Positions 1 to 10,741 of a stretch of DNA of 64,000 bases are shown piece after piece. The DNA lies in contig NZ_FOMK01000003.1 of NCBI RefSeq assembly GCF_900112615.1, positions 558,001-622,000 on the forward strand. Reading direction: 5' to 3'. Made by a program: the position numbers and the translations under genes. Source of the stretch: Chitinophaga sp. CF118. Lineage in GTDB: Bacteria > Bacteroidota > Bacteroidia > Chitinophagales > Chitinophagaceae. How positions within the stretch are numbered: the stretch's first letter is position 1; each line of letters begins with the position of its first letter. The notes under the pieces were generated by a model. It was not told the DNA's origin, did no database searches, and worked only from the letters and a program-made list of their open reading frames with translations.

Positions 1-1
1 A

Positions 2-913
2 TCTTCGAGCCAGTTTGGTAATAGTGCGGCGGCAACCGTTTCTAAATCAGCGGCATCGCATTTTATGGATGATATCTGGGCAACTGCTTCTATCGGGCTC
101 GCATACACCGGAGATGTGAAGAAATGGGGCATTAACCAGAAGATATACCTGAACTATTCAGGATTAGGATATGTAAACCCCGGTAGCCCTTTCGGCAGCA
201 GGGGAACTTTACAATATGGCTTTATGGTAAAGCGCAGCTGGCTGCGTAATAAAGCAGTTGTTAGTTTACGTACAGACATCCGGAACCTGGCAGTATCTCC
301 GTTGACAGACGACAAGCGTAAAAGCCTGCAATTTTCTGTAGACGGCCGTTATCGCTTTACGCGCAAACTTACTGTTAGCATGAACCTGTTACAGAATACC
401 CTGCGGGAAAATGGGGCGACAGCCTTTCTCAACAGGAAACTCTCCTTTATGTCCCAGGCAAATGGAAAGATGGGCGGATTGCCCTTTAGTAATAATGCTA
501 CCCTGGGTATCCAGCAGCTAAATTACCAGGTGCCTGGATCTTCCATTCATAGTTTATTCGTAAACGTAGGAAGCATGCATACCTTCATGGCAGGCCCGGG
601 AATGGTGGTGGTAAATGTCTTCTATAACCGTGATGTAAAAGATGCTGCTATATATAATAACCTGCTGAATGCAGATGGAGGATACCAGTATACCTTATGG
701 AAAACACTTTCATGCGGCAGCTCCCTCATCTATATGGATAGTAAAGATGTCGTTACTCAAATAGGTTTACGACAACAGGTATCCGCACAGTTATTCAAAC
801 GCTGGAGCCTGTCCGTTTCTGCTGATGGCAGAAAGAACCTGAAGAATACAGCTGCCAATTTTTACTATGGCAGATTTAGCACCGCAATGTCCTTGCATTA
901 CCAGATAAAATAG
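2..913 (+). CDS. Outer-membrane beta-barrel-like protein, 5' end cut by window
   Basis: The frame is open to the window edge, so the N-terminus and signal peptide are missing; the Met at position 65 is internal. About 300 residues are visible. They show alternating polar/aromatic strands, many Gly/Asn/Tyr turns and a C-terminus ending in an aromatic strand (LHYQIK), which is typical of a Bacteroidota outer-membrane barrel. It sits 5 bp upstream of an exported TANFOR-like protein and leads into the RHS genes, so it probably is the outer-membrane component of the same locus. This could be a translocation or anchoring partner for the RHS proteins, but that role is inferred from position only. 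The family could not be named from sequence; a PorP/SprF-like barrel is one possibility. Confidence 0.6.
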   Translation, partial: SSSQFGNSAAATVSKSAASHFMDDIWATASIGLAYTGDVKKWGINQKIYLNYSGLGYVNPGSPFGSRGTLQYGFMVKRSWLRNKAVVSLRTDIRNLAVSPLTDDKRKSLQFSVDGRYRFTRKLTVSMNLLQNTLRENGATAFLNRKLSFMSQANGKMGGLPFSNNATLGIQQLNYQVPGSSIHSLFVNVGSMHTFMAGPGMVVVNVFYNRDVKDAAIYNNLLNADGGYQYTLWKTLSCGSSLIYMDSKDVVTQIGLRQQVSAQLFKRWSLSVSADGRKNLKNTAANFYYGRFSTAMSLHYQIK

Positions 914-918
914 GAGTT

Positions 919-2013
919 ATGAGAATATTATTGACAGGACTATTCCTATGCTTATGCATCACCTTAAAGGCACAATATACGATTGCCTTTATGCCGGAGA
1001 TCCAGGGTCGTACCATGGATGGTCTATACAAAGTACGTATCGGAAATACCGGTGCAAAACAGAATGTGAGCCTTGTTATCACGGTTACTGAAGCAAAGTC
1101 TGGGGCTATCGTCACTATAAAAACACCTGCATTTGAATTGATGTCGGGCATGAACAGCACCTCTCCGAATGCGGCTTATGCAGCAACAGTAGGATTCGGT
1201 AGTAGTAAACTGGCTACAATAGTCAGCCAGGGCGGTTTCTTTCCGCAGGGTGATTACGATTATTGCTTCCAGTTATATGATGGTACCTCGCATAGCAGCA
1301 CCTTACTGGCAGAACAATGTTTTAACTACAACCTGGAACCTTTCAGCAACATGCAACTGATCCAGCCATATGATGGTGATAAGATCTGCGATAAACGTCC
1401 TTCCTTCTCCTGGCAGCCGTTGATTCCCGCAGTGAATGGAGTGATGTACCGGATGCTGCTGGTGGAAGTGAAAGAAGGGCAGCAAAGGGCAGAAGCACTC
1501 CGGATGAATCTTGCTATCATCAACCAGCAACAAATTCCTTTACCAATATTATTATACCCTTCCCTTGCCAATGAATTAGTGGAAGGTAAGCAATATGCGT
1601 GGCAGGTATCAGCCTACCGGAACGACCTGTTACTGGTAGAATCAGAGATATGGGATTTTAAGGTAGACTGTGAAAGGGATTCATCCAGAATACCTGTTGA
1701 AGCTTTCAGGAACCTGGAAGACCTCACAAAGGGTAACTTCTATATTGCCCGCGGACAGCTGCTTTTCGCCTTCAATAACACCTACGAAGCGACTACGCTT
1801 CAATATAGCATCCGTTGTTTAACAAAACCGGATCAGCAGATCAAAAAACTACCGAAGGTAAAGGTGTCCAGGGGACGTAACCAGGTGGTGATAGACATCT
1901 CAGAGAACAGTAGTTTCATAGATGGATATTTCTACATCATGGATGTGAAATTACCAGATGGTGATCAGAAACAATTAAGGTTTATATACAAACTGGCAGA
2001 GAATGATAAATAA
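919..2013 (+). CDS. Exported TANFOR-like / Fn3-like protein of the RHS locus
   Basis: This 364-aa protein has a clear Sec signal peptide (hydrophobic residues 4-16, cleavage likely after LKA). Residues about 140-260 carry a pattern typical of proteins annotated as TANFOR domain: a Pro-rich start (LIQPYDGDKI), RPSFSWQP, a strand ending in MLLVEVKEGQ, then YAWQV and WDFKVDC, compatible with one Fn3-like beta sandwich. It has no lipobox, no C-terminal T9SS tail and no catalytic motif. The stop overlaps the next gene's start by 11 bp, so the two genes are probably co-translated. In this context it probably is a periplasmic or surface accessory of the RHS system. The TANFOR label is from memory of the family pattern and is tentative. 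Confidence 0.6.
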   Translation: MRILLTGLFLCLCITLKAQYTIAFMPEIQGRTMDGLYKVRIGNTGAKQNVSLVITVTEAKSGAIVTIKTPAFELMSGMNSTSPNAAYAATVGFGSSKLATIVSQGGFFPQGDYDYCFQLYDGTSHSSTLLAEQCFNYNLEPFSNMQLIQPYDGDKICDKRPSFSWQPLIPAVNGVMYRMLLVEVKEGQQRAEALRMNLAIINQQQIPLPILLYPSLANELVEGKQYAWQVSAYRNDLLLVESEIWDFKVDCERDSSRIPVEAFRNLEDLTKGNFYIARGQLLFAFNNTYEATTLQYSIRCLTKPDQQIKKLPKVKVSRGRNQVVIDISENSSFIDGYFYIMDVKLPDGDQKQLRFIYKLAENDK

Positions 2014-2491
2014 ATGGGTCGTGGTAATTGCATTACTGATGACTGTTGGCTGCGCTGACAGACAAAAGAAAATAATGCAGGCTACAAAAGACGAAGGGTT
2101 ACTGCAGGAAAAAACAGTGAATGGATTTGTATTGAAGATGCAGTATATGTCTTCCGAAGATAAAGAACTGCTACACTTTGTTGTGAATATTACAGAGAGT
2201 AATGGTAGTCCTGTGAAAGGAGCAGATAATAATATGTTCAGCTATGGCCTGGACTCACTGTTTGGTATTGTGAATGTAACAGATACCCTTCATCCTGTGG
2301 ATGTAATCAGGGTGGCCAACGGTGGTATCGGAGGTGTACAGTACATGGTATTGTTTGATCGTCCTGCAGCTTATTCAGATGTGAATCTTTTCCTGTTTTT
2401 CAGAGACAGGTTATTCACACAACAGTTTATTACTTTCCCGCTCAAGGGAAGTGCAATCAATCGTATTGATTATTTAAGATGGAAGCAATGA
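2003..2491 (+). CDS. Small lipoprotein of the RHS locus
   Basis: This 162-aa protein has a short lipoprotein signal: a hydrophobic stretch ending in a TVGC lipobox with Cys at about residue 17, followed by ADRQ. The mature part is beta-rich and has no recognisable domain. The start at 2003 lies inside the upstream gene and the 3' end overlaps the RHS N-terminal gene by 13 bp, so it sits mid-operon. Its role is unknown; it could be a surface tether or assembly factor for the giant RHS protein encoded immediately downstream. Confidence 0.65.
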   Translation: MINKWVVVIALLMTVGCADRQKKIMQATKDEGLLQEKTVNGFVLKMQYMSSEDKELLHFVVNITESNGSPVKGADNNMFSYGLDSLFGIVNVTDTLHPVDVIRVANGGIGGVQYMVLFDRPAAYSDVNLFLFFRDRLFTQQFITFPLKGSAINRIDYLRWKQ

Positions 2492-5400
2492 TATTCAGAA
2501 GTAATGTTACCCGTAAAAGACTGGCTTGTTTTTTCCTGACGTTGTTAATCGTTCAGGGGCTGATGCCAACTGTGGCATGGGCATTGACTTCCGGCCCCAC
2601 ACAACCGGAAACCAAACAGTTTATGCAGGCAGGCACAAGTGATATGGTGAACCTGTCTACCGGTGATTTTAAATATAATATCCCTTTGATGGATGTAGAC
2701 GGATACCCTGTTAACCTGAATTACCAGGGAGGTACAGGGATAGATGATGAAGCGGGTTGGGTAGGTTTGGGATGGAACCTGAATGCAGGTGCCATCAACC
2801 GGCAATTAAGGGGTATCCCGGATGATAGTTATGGGGATGAGGTGGTTACTAATAGTTATATGAAGCCCAAGATTAATATCGGCGGGCGTGTAACGGTGAG
2901 GGGAGAACTGACAGGAATTGGAGTTTCGGGTTCTCTTTCACTCGGAATTTTTAGTGATAATTATACTGGTATTGGTGCTGAAGTAGGAGCTAATGTCGGC
3001 CTCTCATTATCAGGCCAGAATGGGGGAGGACTAACTCCCGGAATAGGTATTGGTCTTAATTCCAACACTTCAGATGGGGTGACCGTAACACCTTCTGCAT
3101 CGTTATCGATGAAGGCCCAGATGAATAACCATTTAAGCAGCAGTATGGGATTATCTGCCAGTCTTGGATATAATACCAGGGAGGGGCTGAAAGCGCTCAG
3201 CCTGGGTAGTTCTTTTTCACTTCAGGGTTATGACAATGACTATTTAGATCAGGGTAGTAGTTCCGGCTCCAGTTTGGGTGGAACATCCATCAGTTATAAT
3301 ACACCTCCTTTTTATCCCAGAACCAACATGGCGTTTAAATCCAGCAATTTTACCTTCAGTGTGGATATAGGTGGTGAAGCCATGGGTATGTATATGGGTG
3401 GTGGAGTAACTGGTTATAAATCCAAACGTGAAGTACTGAACGAAGAGGTGAGAAACAAAACCTTTGGCTTCATGTATGCAGAAAAAGGGAAGGATGTTCG
3501 TAGTGCGATGATGGATTTTATGCGCGAAAAGGATAATCCTGTTATTCCGGAACTGAAAAACCTGGCATTACCAATTGCTACTCCTGATATCTTTTCTTAC
3601 ACCAGCCAGGCAGGCAGTGGTCAGCTAAAGCTGTACCGGAATAGTGCAGGTGTGCTTTTTGACAATGAGACGAAAGATATCACGAATAATACTTCAATAG
3701 GTACTGATTATGGTTGGGGTGGTTACTTCCACGGTGGTGTATCAGTATATAAACAGGAAGTTACCAATACGAATGGAAAATGGATCACTGATAATAATTT
3801 CCTGGCGCATGGTGATTTTGTGACTAAAGGTACCGTGGAAGAAGAACCTGCTTATTTTAAACAGGTAGGAGAGAAAAACATGGAAAATGCTTCTTTCGTG
3901 ACCCGTATACAGGATGAAAACGCGATCAGTGTTCCGCTGACAGATAAAAGTGCCAATGATGAGATTAAAACAGCCGGACAGAAGATCATTACACCAACAG
4001 CACCGTATAAGAAAGATGGTCGCCAGGTAAAACGTACACCCATAATGGTACTTACTGCCGATCAGGCAACGAATGCCGGGCTGGATAAGCAGATCCGGAA
4101 TTATCAATTTAATGATCTGAAAAGTTTTTCACCGGTTGCCTGCAATCTTGTTCCTTCAGTTGTACCAGAGGATAGGGTAACAGCATTCAGAAAAGCGAAG
4201 CATATTTCCGAAATGACGGTTACGGGGGATGATGGGAAAAGAATGGTATATGGTTTACCGGTATACAATAAAATGCAGGATGAATACTCATTTGCTGTAA
4301 ATGGGGAAACTGCCGACAGGAATACAAACCTTATAGATTTTTCGGCTCCGGGTGGTAAAATCGATCATAAGCCAATGAAAAATGGGGTGTCCACTACTGA
4401 TGAGTATTATCATAAAGAATCACAACCTGCTTATGCCAGTGCTTTCTTACTCACGGGCATTCTCTCACCGGATTATGTAGATGTTACAGGTGATGGTATT
4501 ACGGATGATGACAGAGGCACGGCTGTAAAGTTCAACTACTCAAAACTGGCGAAAGATTTTCACTGGCGCTCTCCATATGGTGCTTATAAAGCACAGTATA
4601 ATCATGCATTGAACGCAGATCCTGATGATGATAAAGCTTCTTTTGTATATGGAGAAAAAGAGCTGTGGTATATGCATTCTATTGAATCAAAAACAAAGAT
4701 CGCTTACTTTATTACAGAAGACCGGGAAGATGCATTGGGGTGCAACTGGCTGGGTGTTAAAGACGGTTCTGTAAAACAGAAAGTGTTGAGGAAAATAATA
4801 TTATACTCCAAGAATGATCTTACCACTCCAATAAAAACGGTCATACTTGATTATAATTATTCTTTATGTCCTAAAATACCTAACAGCTCAAATGGAGGTG
4901 GAAAGCTCACATTGATAGGTCTGCATTTTGAATATGGCAGCTCTACCAAAGGATCAAAAAATCCTTACACATTTAAATATAATACTGAAATAACACCGGG
5001 TGTTATACAGGAGTATGGCTATCTTTCTGCCGACCGCTGGGGTACGTTTAAATCTACAACAGACAATGCTGCCAGGGGATTCGGTGTATTGAAAAACGAT
5101 GAATTTCCTTACAGTACTGGAGATTCCATTCTGGCTGCAAAAAATGCCGGCATGTGGAACCTCTCAGAAGTACACCTTCCCACAGGTGGAATTATCAATA
5201 TTCACTATGAATCGGATGATTATGCGTACGTCCAGAACCGGCGTGCCATGGAAATGGTAAAGATCGATAACCTGCTGGATAAAGATGGAAATGTTACCAG
5301 TAGTTTGCGGGATGCAGTGAAATTTAAACTCACTCTTGGAGAAACTGCTCCTGATTTTGATCAAACTAACTGGTTCAAACTGCAATACCTGAATGGGGAA

Positions 5401-8400
5401 TCCTGGATGTATGCAAAACTGTTTGTAAATCTTACAAATGAGGTAACAGCTACTTCAGATGATAAATATGATTTTGTGGCTTGTTATGGTGCTATTGATA
5501 AGGTGGAGATTACTGGGAAGACGGCAATTGTCACCTTCAAAACAAGTAGTGAGGCCACTGCCGGGGCTAATCCTTTTGTGAACTTTAATCCGTTCGTTAG
5601 TGCTGCATGGCAGAAAATGCGGTTGGAATACCCTCGTTATGCTTATCCCGGATACAAGAACAGAATTAATGATGATCGCCCCATTGCTGCTGCAGTCACC
5701 GCTATTGCAAACGCTACCGGTAATCTGTCGGAGTTAAGGGAAAACTTTAATGCGAGAGCTTATCGAAAGAAGTTTGCATCTAATGTTAAGCTGGATAAAA
5801 GTTTTGTACGCATCGTAAAAAGAGGTACGCCTGAACAGACTGGTGGTACTCCCCGGAATGGAGATATGCCTAAACTGGGTGGTGGTGCACGTGTAAAAAG
5901 TATACAGCTTTCTGATAACTGGAATGCAATGGCCAGTGATCAGGCTACCGTTACTTATGGGCAGGAATATGAGTATGACATGCTGGAAGATGGTAAATGG
6001 ATTAGCAGCGGCGTTGCTTCCTATGAACCTTCCCTTGGAGGTGATGAAAATCCTATGCGTTTACCGGTGAATTATACACAGGATGTGAAGTGGGCGCTGA
6101 ACAATTTTTTCTACCTGGAAGAACCGATGGGCGAATCTTTATTCCCTGCACCGGAAGTTGTTTACAGGGAGGTGAAGGTTCGCAGCCTGGATGCTACGGG
6201 AGCAGCAGATAAAGCAAATAAAACAGGCTGGCTCACTTACGAATTTTATACAGCAAAGGAGTTTCCTGTTGTAATCAACCAGACACCGCTCGATAAATAT
6301 CTGCATCATCCTACTTCCTGGTCCAGCTTCTTTGGTGGTAAAACATTGTATGAGCTGGTCATGTCCCAGGGATATGCTATCACCCTCAATGATATGCATG
6401 GCAAACCTAAAGCAGAGCGGGTATTTAATCAAACAGGACAGGAAATATCATCTTCAGAATACTTTTATAATTCAACAGAAGAAGGAGGCATTCAACGGTT
6501 AAAGAACGTGGTGGATGTAGTAGATGATAATGGTGTTATTACAAAAGATCAGGTGATTGGCCGGGATATTGAAATGTTTACAGACATGCGGCAATCGGAA
6601 ATGATCAATTCCGGGAAGAGTATTAATCTGGGGGTGGATGTAATTCCTATAGGTCCCTGGATCATTCCTATCCCACACTTCCCATGGAGTAATAATGATG
6701 ATTATCGCTTGTTCCGTTCAGCATCTGTGTTAAAAACAATCCAATACTATGGCTTGATTTCCAAAGTGGTGAAAAAGATCAATGGGTCCAGTGTAAGTGC
6801 TGCTAACCTGTTATACGATAAGTTTACCGGCGAACCTGTGTTATCACAATCCAACAATGAATTTGATGATCCGGTTTATAGTCTCAGTATGCCTGCTTAC
6901 TGGATGTATAAACAGATGGGGCCTGCTTATAAGAGCCTGGGATTATTGCTGAGTGATTTTACAACTACTATAGATGGCATACCTGAGAAAGGATATGGTA
7001 GTTTCCTGACAGCTGGCGATGAATTAATTGACGTAAGCAACGGTATGCGGCTGTGGGTGGTTAATTCTCCTGCAGGTAGCTCACCTGTGAATGTTCTGCG
7101 TATAATTGATGCATCCGGAAAGGTTGCTATAAAATATGCCGGTTCGGTAAAAGTACGTCGTTCTGGATATCGTAACCTGTTGACTGCCGGTGCAACTGCT
7201 ATCACTACCCTGAAAAACCCTGTTAGCAATAATCAACTGAAACCAATTATTAATGATTTCGGAGATTATAAAGCATTGAACGCTTCTGCTATTGAATATA
7301 ACAATGCATGGGGACAGCCAGCAGACTGTAACCTGAAGAGTTGTCCTGAGGGTTACCAGGAAGGTGCTGACGGACGTTGTTATTTACCGGCTACGAGAGT
7401 TGAAAATGATTCGTTCAACATTATTGAAGGGGATGTAGACGAGAAATACTCAAGTCAGGGTGCCGCCTTCTTTGAGGAAACAGGGAACGTGAGTTATTTT
7501 ACGAGCACAAGTGGATTCTGGCGGAAGAGTGGAGATCACCCTGGCCGTTTGGAAGATGCCGGTATCTGGATGAATAAGGTAGCTGACAATAGTTGGTGGG
7601 GCTTTGAAAAATGTATTACAATAAAAACCGACGGTACTTATTTCATAGGTTATGCAGGAGACGACCGGATGCGGGTTTTTGTTGATGGATTTGTGCTGGA
7701 TGCCTTAACTGCTTCGGATGGAAATTATTTCAGTTCGTGGCGGATACGGAAGAAACAATTGACCGCTGGCAAGCATATCATAAAAATAGTTGCTCTTAAT
7801 ATAGAACTGGCGAAAGCTGCTGCACTGGAGGTATACGGAAGCTCTGAGGCAACATTAGTCGCAGGAGATGAAGCTACTATCCGGAGTCAAACGATCTTTA
7901 CTACGGCTAGTTTGTTCGCGAAACAACCTGAAGATATTGTAGATGCTAATGTACTGATCTTCCATGCGGAAGAGCTGGGTACCAAGCTTTCGCAGAATCT
8001 TAGATGCCCGGAAGGGAAATCTGTGGGTATATGTGATGGAACGCCTGACTGTGGTTTCAAAGATAAAGGGTCTTGTCCCGATGGTTATAAACCCGGTGCG
8101 GATGGAACATCCTGTGTTCCTATTGAATCGGGCGAATCAGACGCAAACCCGGATCTGGATTTTGTGGAGGGAAGTTTCAGCGGGTTCTATACTCAAAATG
8201 GTACGAGGTTTTTCAGTGTAGATGGGTCACAGCAAAGTATTTTTAATTTGGCTACTTCATACTGGGGTCAATGCAGATCTTCGATACCTCTTTCACTATT
8301 GGCACGTAAAGCAACTGTTGATACTCCAAAATTGGCAGCAAAGTCTTTATCAGTAGCCGTTTCTGATCCTGCAAATGCAAACTGTGGTATATTAAATGCT

Positions 8401-9957
8401 ATTGGTGTCTGGTTAGGCGGAGGTTTTATGCATCAATGGATTGGTGTGCATACCTGTTTAAAAGTTCCGCAAACTAAATTATACTACATCGGTTTAGGAT
8501 TTGACAATATAGGCCGGATTTATATCGATGGTACACGATGGTATCCACCAGTGACAATTCCTGCGGATTTAACCTATACTCTATGGCCTATACAATTGAC
8601 AGCAGGTAATCATGATCTTACCATAGAAGCAATGAATACGGGAACAGAATATGGCTTTGCGGTAGAAGTATATAATGATTCCCTCTCTACACTGAAACAG
8701 GGAATAGCCCATCCTATTTACTCTACAAGGGATCTGCGGGGTGCTACATCTTATTTCACTTATGTAAAAGATACTGCAGGTAATATTATCCGGCAGAGTT
8801 ACGCTTGTGCTGAAGGCTCGTTCGATGTATGTAGTAGTAGCGGAACATGTGGTGCTATCCCGAATTCAGTCACTTTAAACCCATACCTGACAGGTTACCT
8901 GGGTAACTGGTTGCCATGGAAGCAAATGACGTGGCTCTCTAATCGCTCTGGTCAGGCATTGCCTGTTACCAGTACGCCCGGTGTGGATGTGCGCCATAAC
9001 GGTCAGTATGATTATTTCTATCCTTACTGGATATATAACAATGGCTGGGCCATTTCAGGAAACCTTTCCTGGGTCGTCTCCCAAACTATCAGTTTATACG
9101 ACAAGAACTCCCAGGAACTGGAAAATAAAGATGCATTGAATAGGTATAGTGCGGTGCGATATGGATATAAAGCAACGTTGCCGGTTGCTGTAGGGGCTAA
9201 TATGCGGCATCAGGAAATATTCTATGATGGATTTGAAGATTACAAATTCAATAATACCTGTACCGGGGCGCAGCCATGTGAGCCCGATGAATTTAGTATC
9301 TACAAAATTTTAGGTAGTGATTACACAAATCGTCTGGATGCAACTGATGCGCACAGCGGTAACTACAGTCTTAACCTTAGTCAGCCGCTGAATCTGAAAA
9401 CATATGTATTCGATTATGAACACTCACCGGGTATTTACCTGATCAACAACCAGAAAGGGGAGTACTCCAGGAATGTCGTGCCATGGCTGGGATTACGTGG
9501 GTTTTGCCCTGTAAACGGAAGGCGTTATGTGTTTTCTGCCTGGGTAAAAGATGGTGCTCCTCTAACTGACGATCCAGGTATTAAATTGATGATGGGTACA
9601 GAAGATAATGTTGTGTTTACAGTAAAAGCGGTGGTAGAAGATTGGAAACTCGTTGAGGGCGTGATTGATATCGCTGCACTGGCAGGTACAACGGAAATGT
9701 ATGAATTAAACGCTACGCTTGAGAAACAGGCAGGAACGGTATTGATAGATGATATCCGCATCTTCCCTTACGACGGGCAATTGAAAACATTCTCCTATGA
9801 TGATAAAACACTACGGCTGATGGCTGAAATGGATGAGAATAATTACGCCACCTTTTATGAATATGATGATGAAGGATCATTGGTTCGTGTGAAGAAAGAG
9901 ACTGACAGGGGTATTATGACCATCAAAGAAAACCGTTCCGCTTACCGTAAAAATTGA
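2479..9957 (+). CDS. Giant RHS-associated protein, N-terminal partner (2492 aa)
   Basis: An N-terminal hydrophobic signal (about residues 12-36, ending VAWA) directs export. The mature start has the motif set seen at the front of Bacteroidota RHS/YD-repeat proteins (MVNLSTGDFKYNIPL, GGTGIDDEAGWVGLGWNL). Residues about 1640-1800 and 1890-2080 each hold a beta-sandwich resembling a PA14-like module (FIGYAGDDRMRVFVDG; YYIGLGFDNIGRIYIDG). Both follow Cys-containing CPEGYQ/CPDGYK segments. The last about 50 residues contain YD-type repeats (TFSYDDKTLRLMAEMDE, FYEYDDEGSLVRVKKE). There is no RHS core or toxin tip. I read it as the front half of a split RHS shell, completed by the protein at 10741-18534. 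Alternative starts at codons 1 and 4 are both possible. Confidence 0.75.
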   Translation: MEAMIFRSNVTRKRLACFFLTLLIVQGLMPTVAWALTSGPTQPETKQFMQAGTSDMVNLSTGDFKYNIPLMDVDGYPVNLNYQGGTGIDDEAGWVGLGWNLNAGAINRQLRGIPDDSYGDEVVTNSYMKPKINIGGRVTVRGELTGIGVSGSLSLGIFSDNYTGIGAEVGANVGLSLSGQNGGGLTPGIGIGLNSNTSDGVTVTPSASLSMKAQMNNHLSSSMGLSASLGYNTREGLKALSLGSSFSLQGYDNDYLDQGSSSGSSLGGTSISYNTPPFYPRTNMAFKSSNFTFSVDIGGEAMGMYMGGGVTGYKSKREVLNEEVRNKTFGFMYAEKGKDVRSAMMDFMREKDNPVIPELKNLALPIATPDIFSYTSQAGSGQLKLYRNSAGVLFDNETKDITNNTSIGTDYGWGGYFHGGVSVYKQEVTNTNGKWITDNNFLAHGDFVTKGTVEEEPAYFKQVGEKNMENASFVTRIQDENAISVPLTDKSANDEIKTAGQKIITPTAPYKKDGRQVKRTPIMVLTADQATNAGLDKQIRNYQFNDLKSFSPVACNLVPSVVPEDRVTAFRKAKHISEMTVTGDDGKRMVYGLPVYNKMQDEYSFAVNGETADRNTNLIDFSAPGGKIDHKPMKNGVSTTDEYYHKESQPAYASAFLLTGILSPDYVDVTGDGITDDDRGTAVKFNYSKLAKDFHWRSPYGAYKAQYNHALNADPDDDKASFVYGEKELWYMHSIESKTKIAYFITEDREDALGCNWLGVKDGSVKQKVLRKIILYSKNDLTTPIKTVILDYNYSLCPKIPNSSNGGGKLTLIGLHFEYGSSTKGSKNPYTFKYNTEITPGVIQEYGYLSADRWGTFKSTTDNAARGFGVLKNDEFPYSTGDSILAAKNAGMWNLSEVHLPTGGIINIHYESDDYAYVQNRRAMEMVKIDNLLDKDGNVTSSLRDAVKFKLTLGETAPDFDQTNWFKLQYLNGESWMYAKLFVNLTNEVTATSDDKYDFVACYGAIDKVEITGKTAIVTFKTSSEATAGANPFVNFNPFVSAAWQKMRLEYPRYAYPGYKNRINDDRPIAAAVTAIANATGNLSELRENFNARAYRKKFASNVKLDKSFVRIVKRGTPEQTGGTPRNGDMPKLGGGARVKSIQLSDNWNAMASDQATVTYGQEYEYDMLEDGKWISSGVASYEPSLGGDENPMRLPVNYTQDVKWALNNFFYLEEPMGESLFPAPEVVYREVKVRSLDATGAADKANKTGWLTYEFYTAKEFPVVINQTPLDKYLHHPTSWSSFFGGKTLYELVMSQGYAITLNDMHGKPKAERVFNQTGQEISSSEYFYNSTEEGGIQRLKNVVDVVDDNGVITKDQVIGRDIEMFTDMRQSEMINSGKSINLGVDVIPIGPWIIPIPHFPWSNNDDYRLFRSASVLKTIQYYGLISKVVKKINGSSVSAANLLYDKFTGEPVLSQSNNEFDDPVYSLSMPAYWMYKQMGPAYKSLGLLLSDFTTTIDGIPEKGYGSFLTAGDELIDVSNGMRLWVVNSPAGSSPVNVLRIIDASGKVAIKYAGSVKVRRSGYRNLLTAGATAITTLKNPVSNNQLKPIINDFGDYKALNASAIEYNNAWGQPADCNLKSCPEGYQEGADGRCYLPATRVENDSFNIIEGDVDEKYSSQGAAFFEETGNVSYFTSTSGFWRKSGDHPGRLEDAGIWMNKVADNSWWGFEKCITIKTDGTYFIGYAGDDRMRVFVDGFVLDALTASDGNYFSSWRIRKKQLTAGKHIIKIVALNIELAKAAALEVYGSSEATLVAGDEATIRSQTIFTTASLFAKQPEDIVDANVLIFHAEELGTKLSQNLRCPEGKSVGICDGTPDCGFKDKGSCPDGYKPGADGTSCVPIESGESDANPDLDFVEGSFSGFYTQNGTRFFSVDGSQQSIFNLATSYWGQCRSSIPLSLLARKATVDTPKLAAKSLSVAVSDPANANCGILNAIGVWLGGGFMHQWIGVHTCLKVPQTKLYYIGLGFDNIGRIYIDGTRWYPPVTIPADLTYTLWPIQLTAGNHDLTIEAMNTGTEYGFAVEVYNDSLSTLKQGIAHPIYSTRDLRGATSYFTYVKDTAGNIIRQSYACAEGSFDVCSSSGTCGAIPNSVTLNPYLTGYLGNWLPWKQMTWLSNRSGQALPVTSTPGVDVRHNGQYDYFYPYWIYNNGWAISGNLSWVVSQTISLYDKNSQELENKDALNRYSAVRYGYKATLPVAVGANMRHQEIFYDGFEDYKFNNTCTGAQPCEPDEFSIYKILGSDYTNRLDATDAHSGNYSLNLSQPLNLKTYVFDYEHSPGIYLINNQKGEYSRNVVPWLGLRGFCPVNGRRYVFSAWVKDGAPLTDDPGIKLMMGTEDNVVFTVKAVVEDWKLVEGVIDIAALAGTTEMYELNATLEKQAGTVLIDDIRIFPYDGQLKTFSYDDKTLRLMAEMDENNYATFYEYDDEGSLVRVKKETDRGIMTIKENRSAYRKN

Positions 9958-9961
9958 TTCT

Positions 9962-10741
9962 ATGAAATTAAGTAAACTATCTATAAAACTGTTCATCCCT
10001 ATCCTGGTTATACTGGCTGCGGCTGCTGCCTTTGCCGGTATCCGGAATTTTTCAAAAGTACCGGCTCCGCCTGTAATGCCGGTAGTATTAAATGTAACAT
10101 CAGATAAAGATCAACTGGCAATCCTGCACGAGTTGTCGACTGTATTACATCGTACAGATACCCTGACTTTTTTAACCGTAACAGGTAATATCCAGGCACA
10201 GGATCTGGCAGACAGTAGTCAATCTATGGCATCAGATTTCTGTTATTCAAGGCAGGGTAATATTGGTTATTACCGGCTGGGGGATAATGAAATGATTTCC
10301 CTGAAAGAGGCGTATATCATGATTGCGCACGATGTAAAGAAAATCTTTCTTTCTCCTCCCAGACAGGTGATCAATCCGCTCCAAATGTCAATAGATACCA
10401 CTACTGATCTGATCGGGAAGGAAGGTTATAAGGTAACCCGCAGGGAAAGAGGTGGCCTGATAGAAATCGCATTGCAGAATAATACACATGCCACTTGTAA
10501 GGAATACCATATGTTCTATGATAGTACCGGTTTTATAAAGCAAACAGATATGCGTCTTACAGACCAGGCGGCAATGACCGACAAAACACACGACAAGCTG
10601 TTGCATGTGAAGATTAATGCGTGGGAACCCGGTAAGGTAAGATCTGAATTATTGCGTATAGACAGGTATGTGAGATTGCGCAAAGGCATAGCAGAACCTG
10701 CACCGGGATTACAAGGTTATGAAATCATAAAGGACCGTTAA
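9962..10741 (+). CDS. Membrane-anchored protein between the two RHS halves
   Basis: This 259-aa protein has one N-terminal hydrophobic segment (about residues 10-27), read as a signal anchor or uncleaved signal peptide; there is no lipobox Cys. The remainder is a soluble alpha/beta domain I do not recognise. The distribution of DTLTFLTVTGNI and the later Tyr-rich strands loosely recalls periplasmic LolA-like folds, but this is weak. It starts 4 bp after the first RHS gene, and its TAA stop overlaps the ATG of the second (TAATG), implying coupled translation and a stoichiometric role such as a chaperone or assembly factor. That role is inferred from placement only. Confidence 0.6.
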   Translation: MKLSKLSIKLFIPILVILAAAAAFAGIRNFSKVPAPPVMPVVLNVTSDKDQLAILHELSTVLHRTDTLTFLTVTGNIQAQDLADSSQSMASDFCYSRQGNIGYYRLGDNEMISLKEAYIMIAHDVKKIFLSPPRQVINPLQMSIDTTTDLIGKEGYKVTRRERGGLIEIALQNNTHATCKEYHMFYDSTGFIKQTDMRLTDQAAMTDKTHDKLLHVKINAWEPGKVRSELLRIDRYVRLRKGIAEPAPGLQGYEIIKDR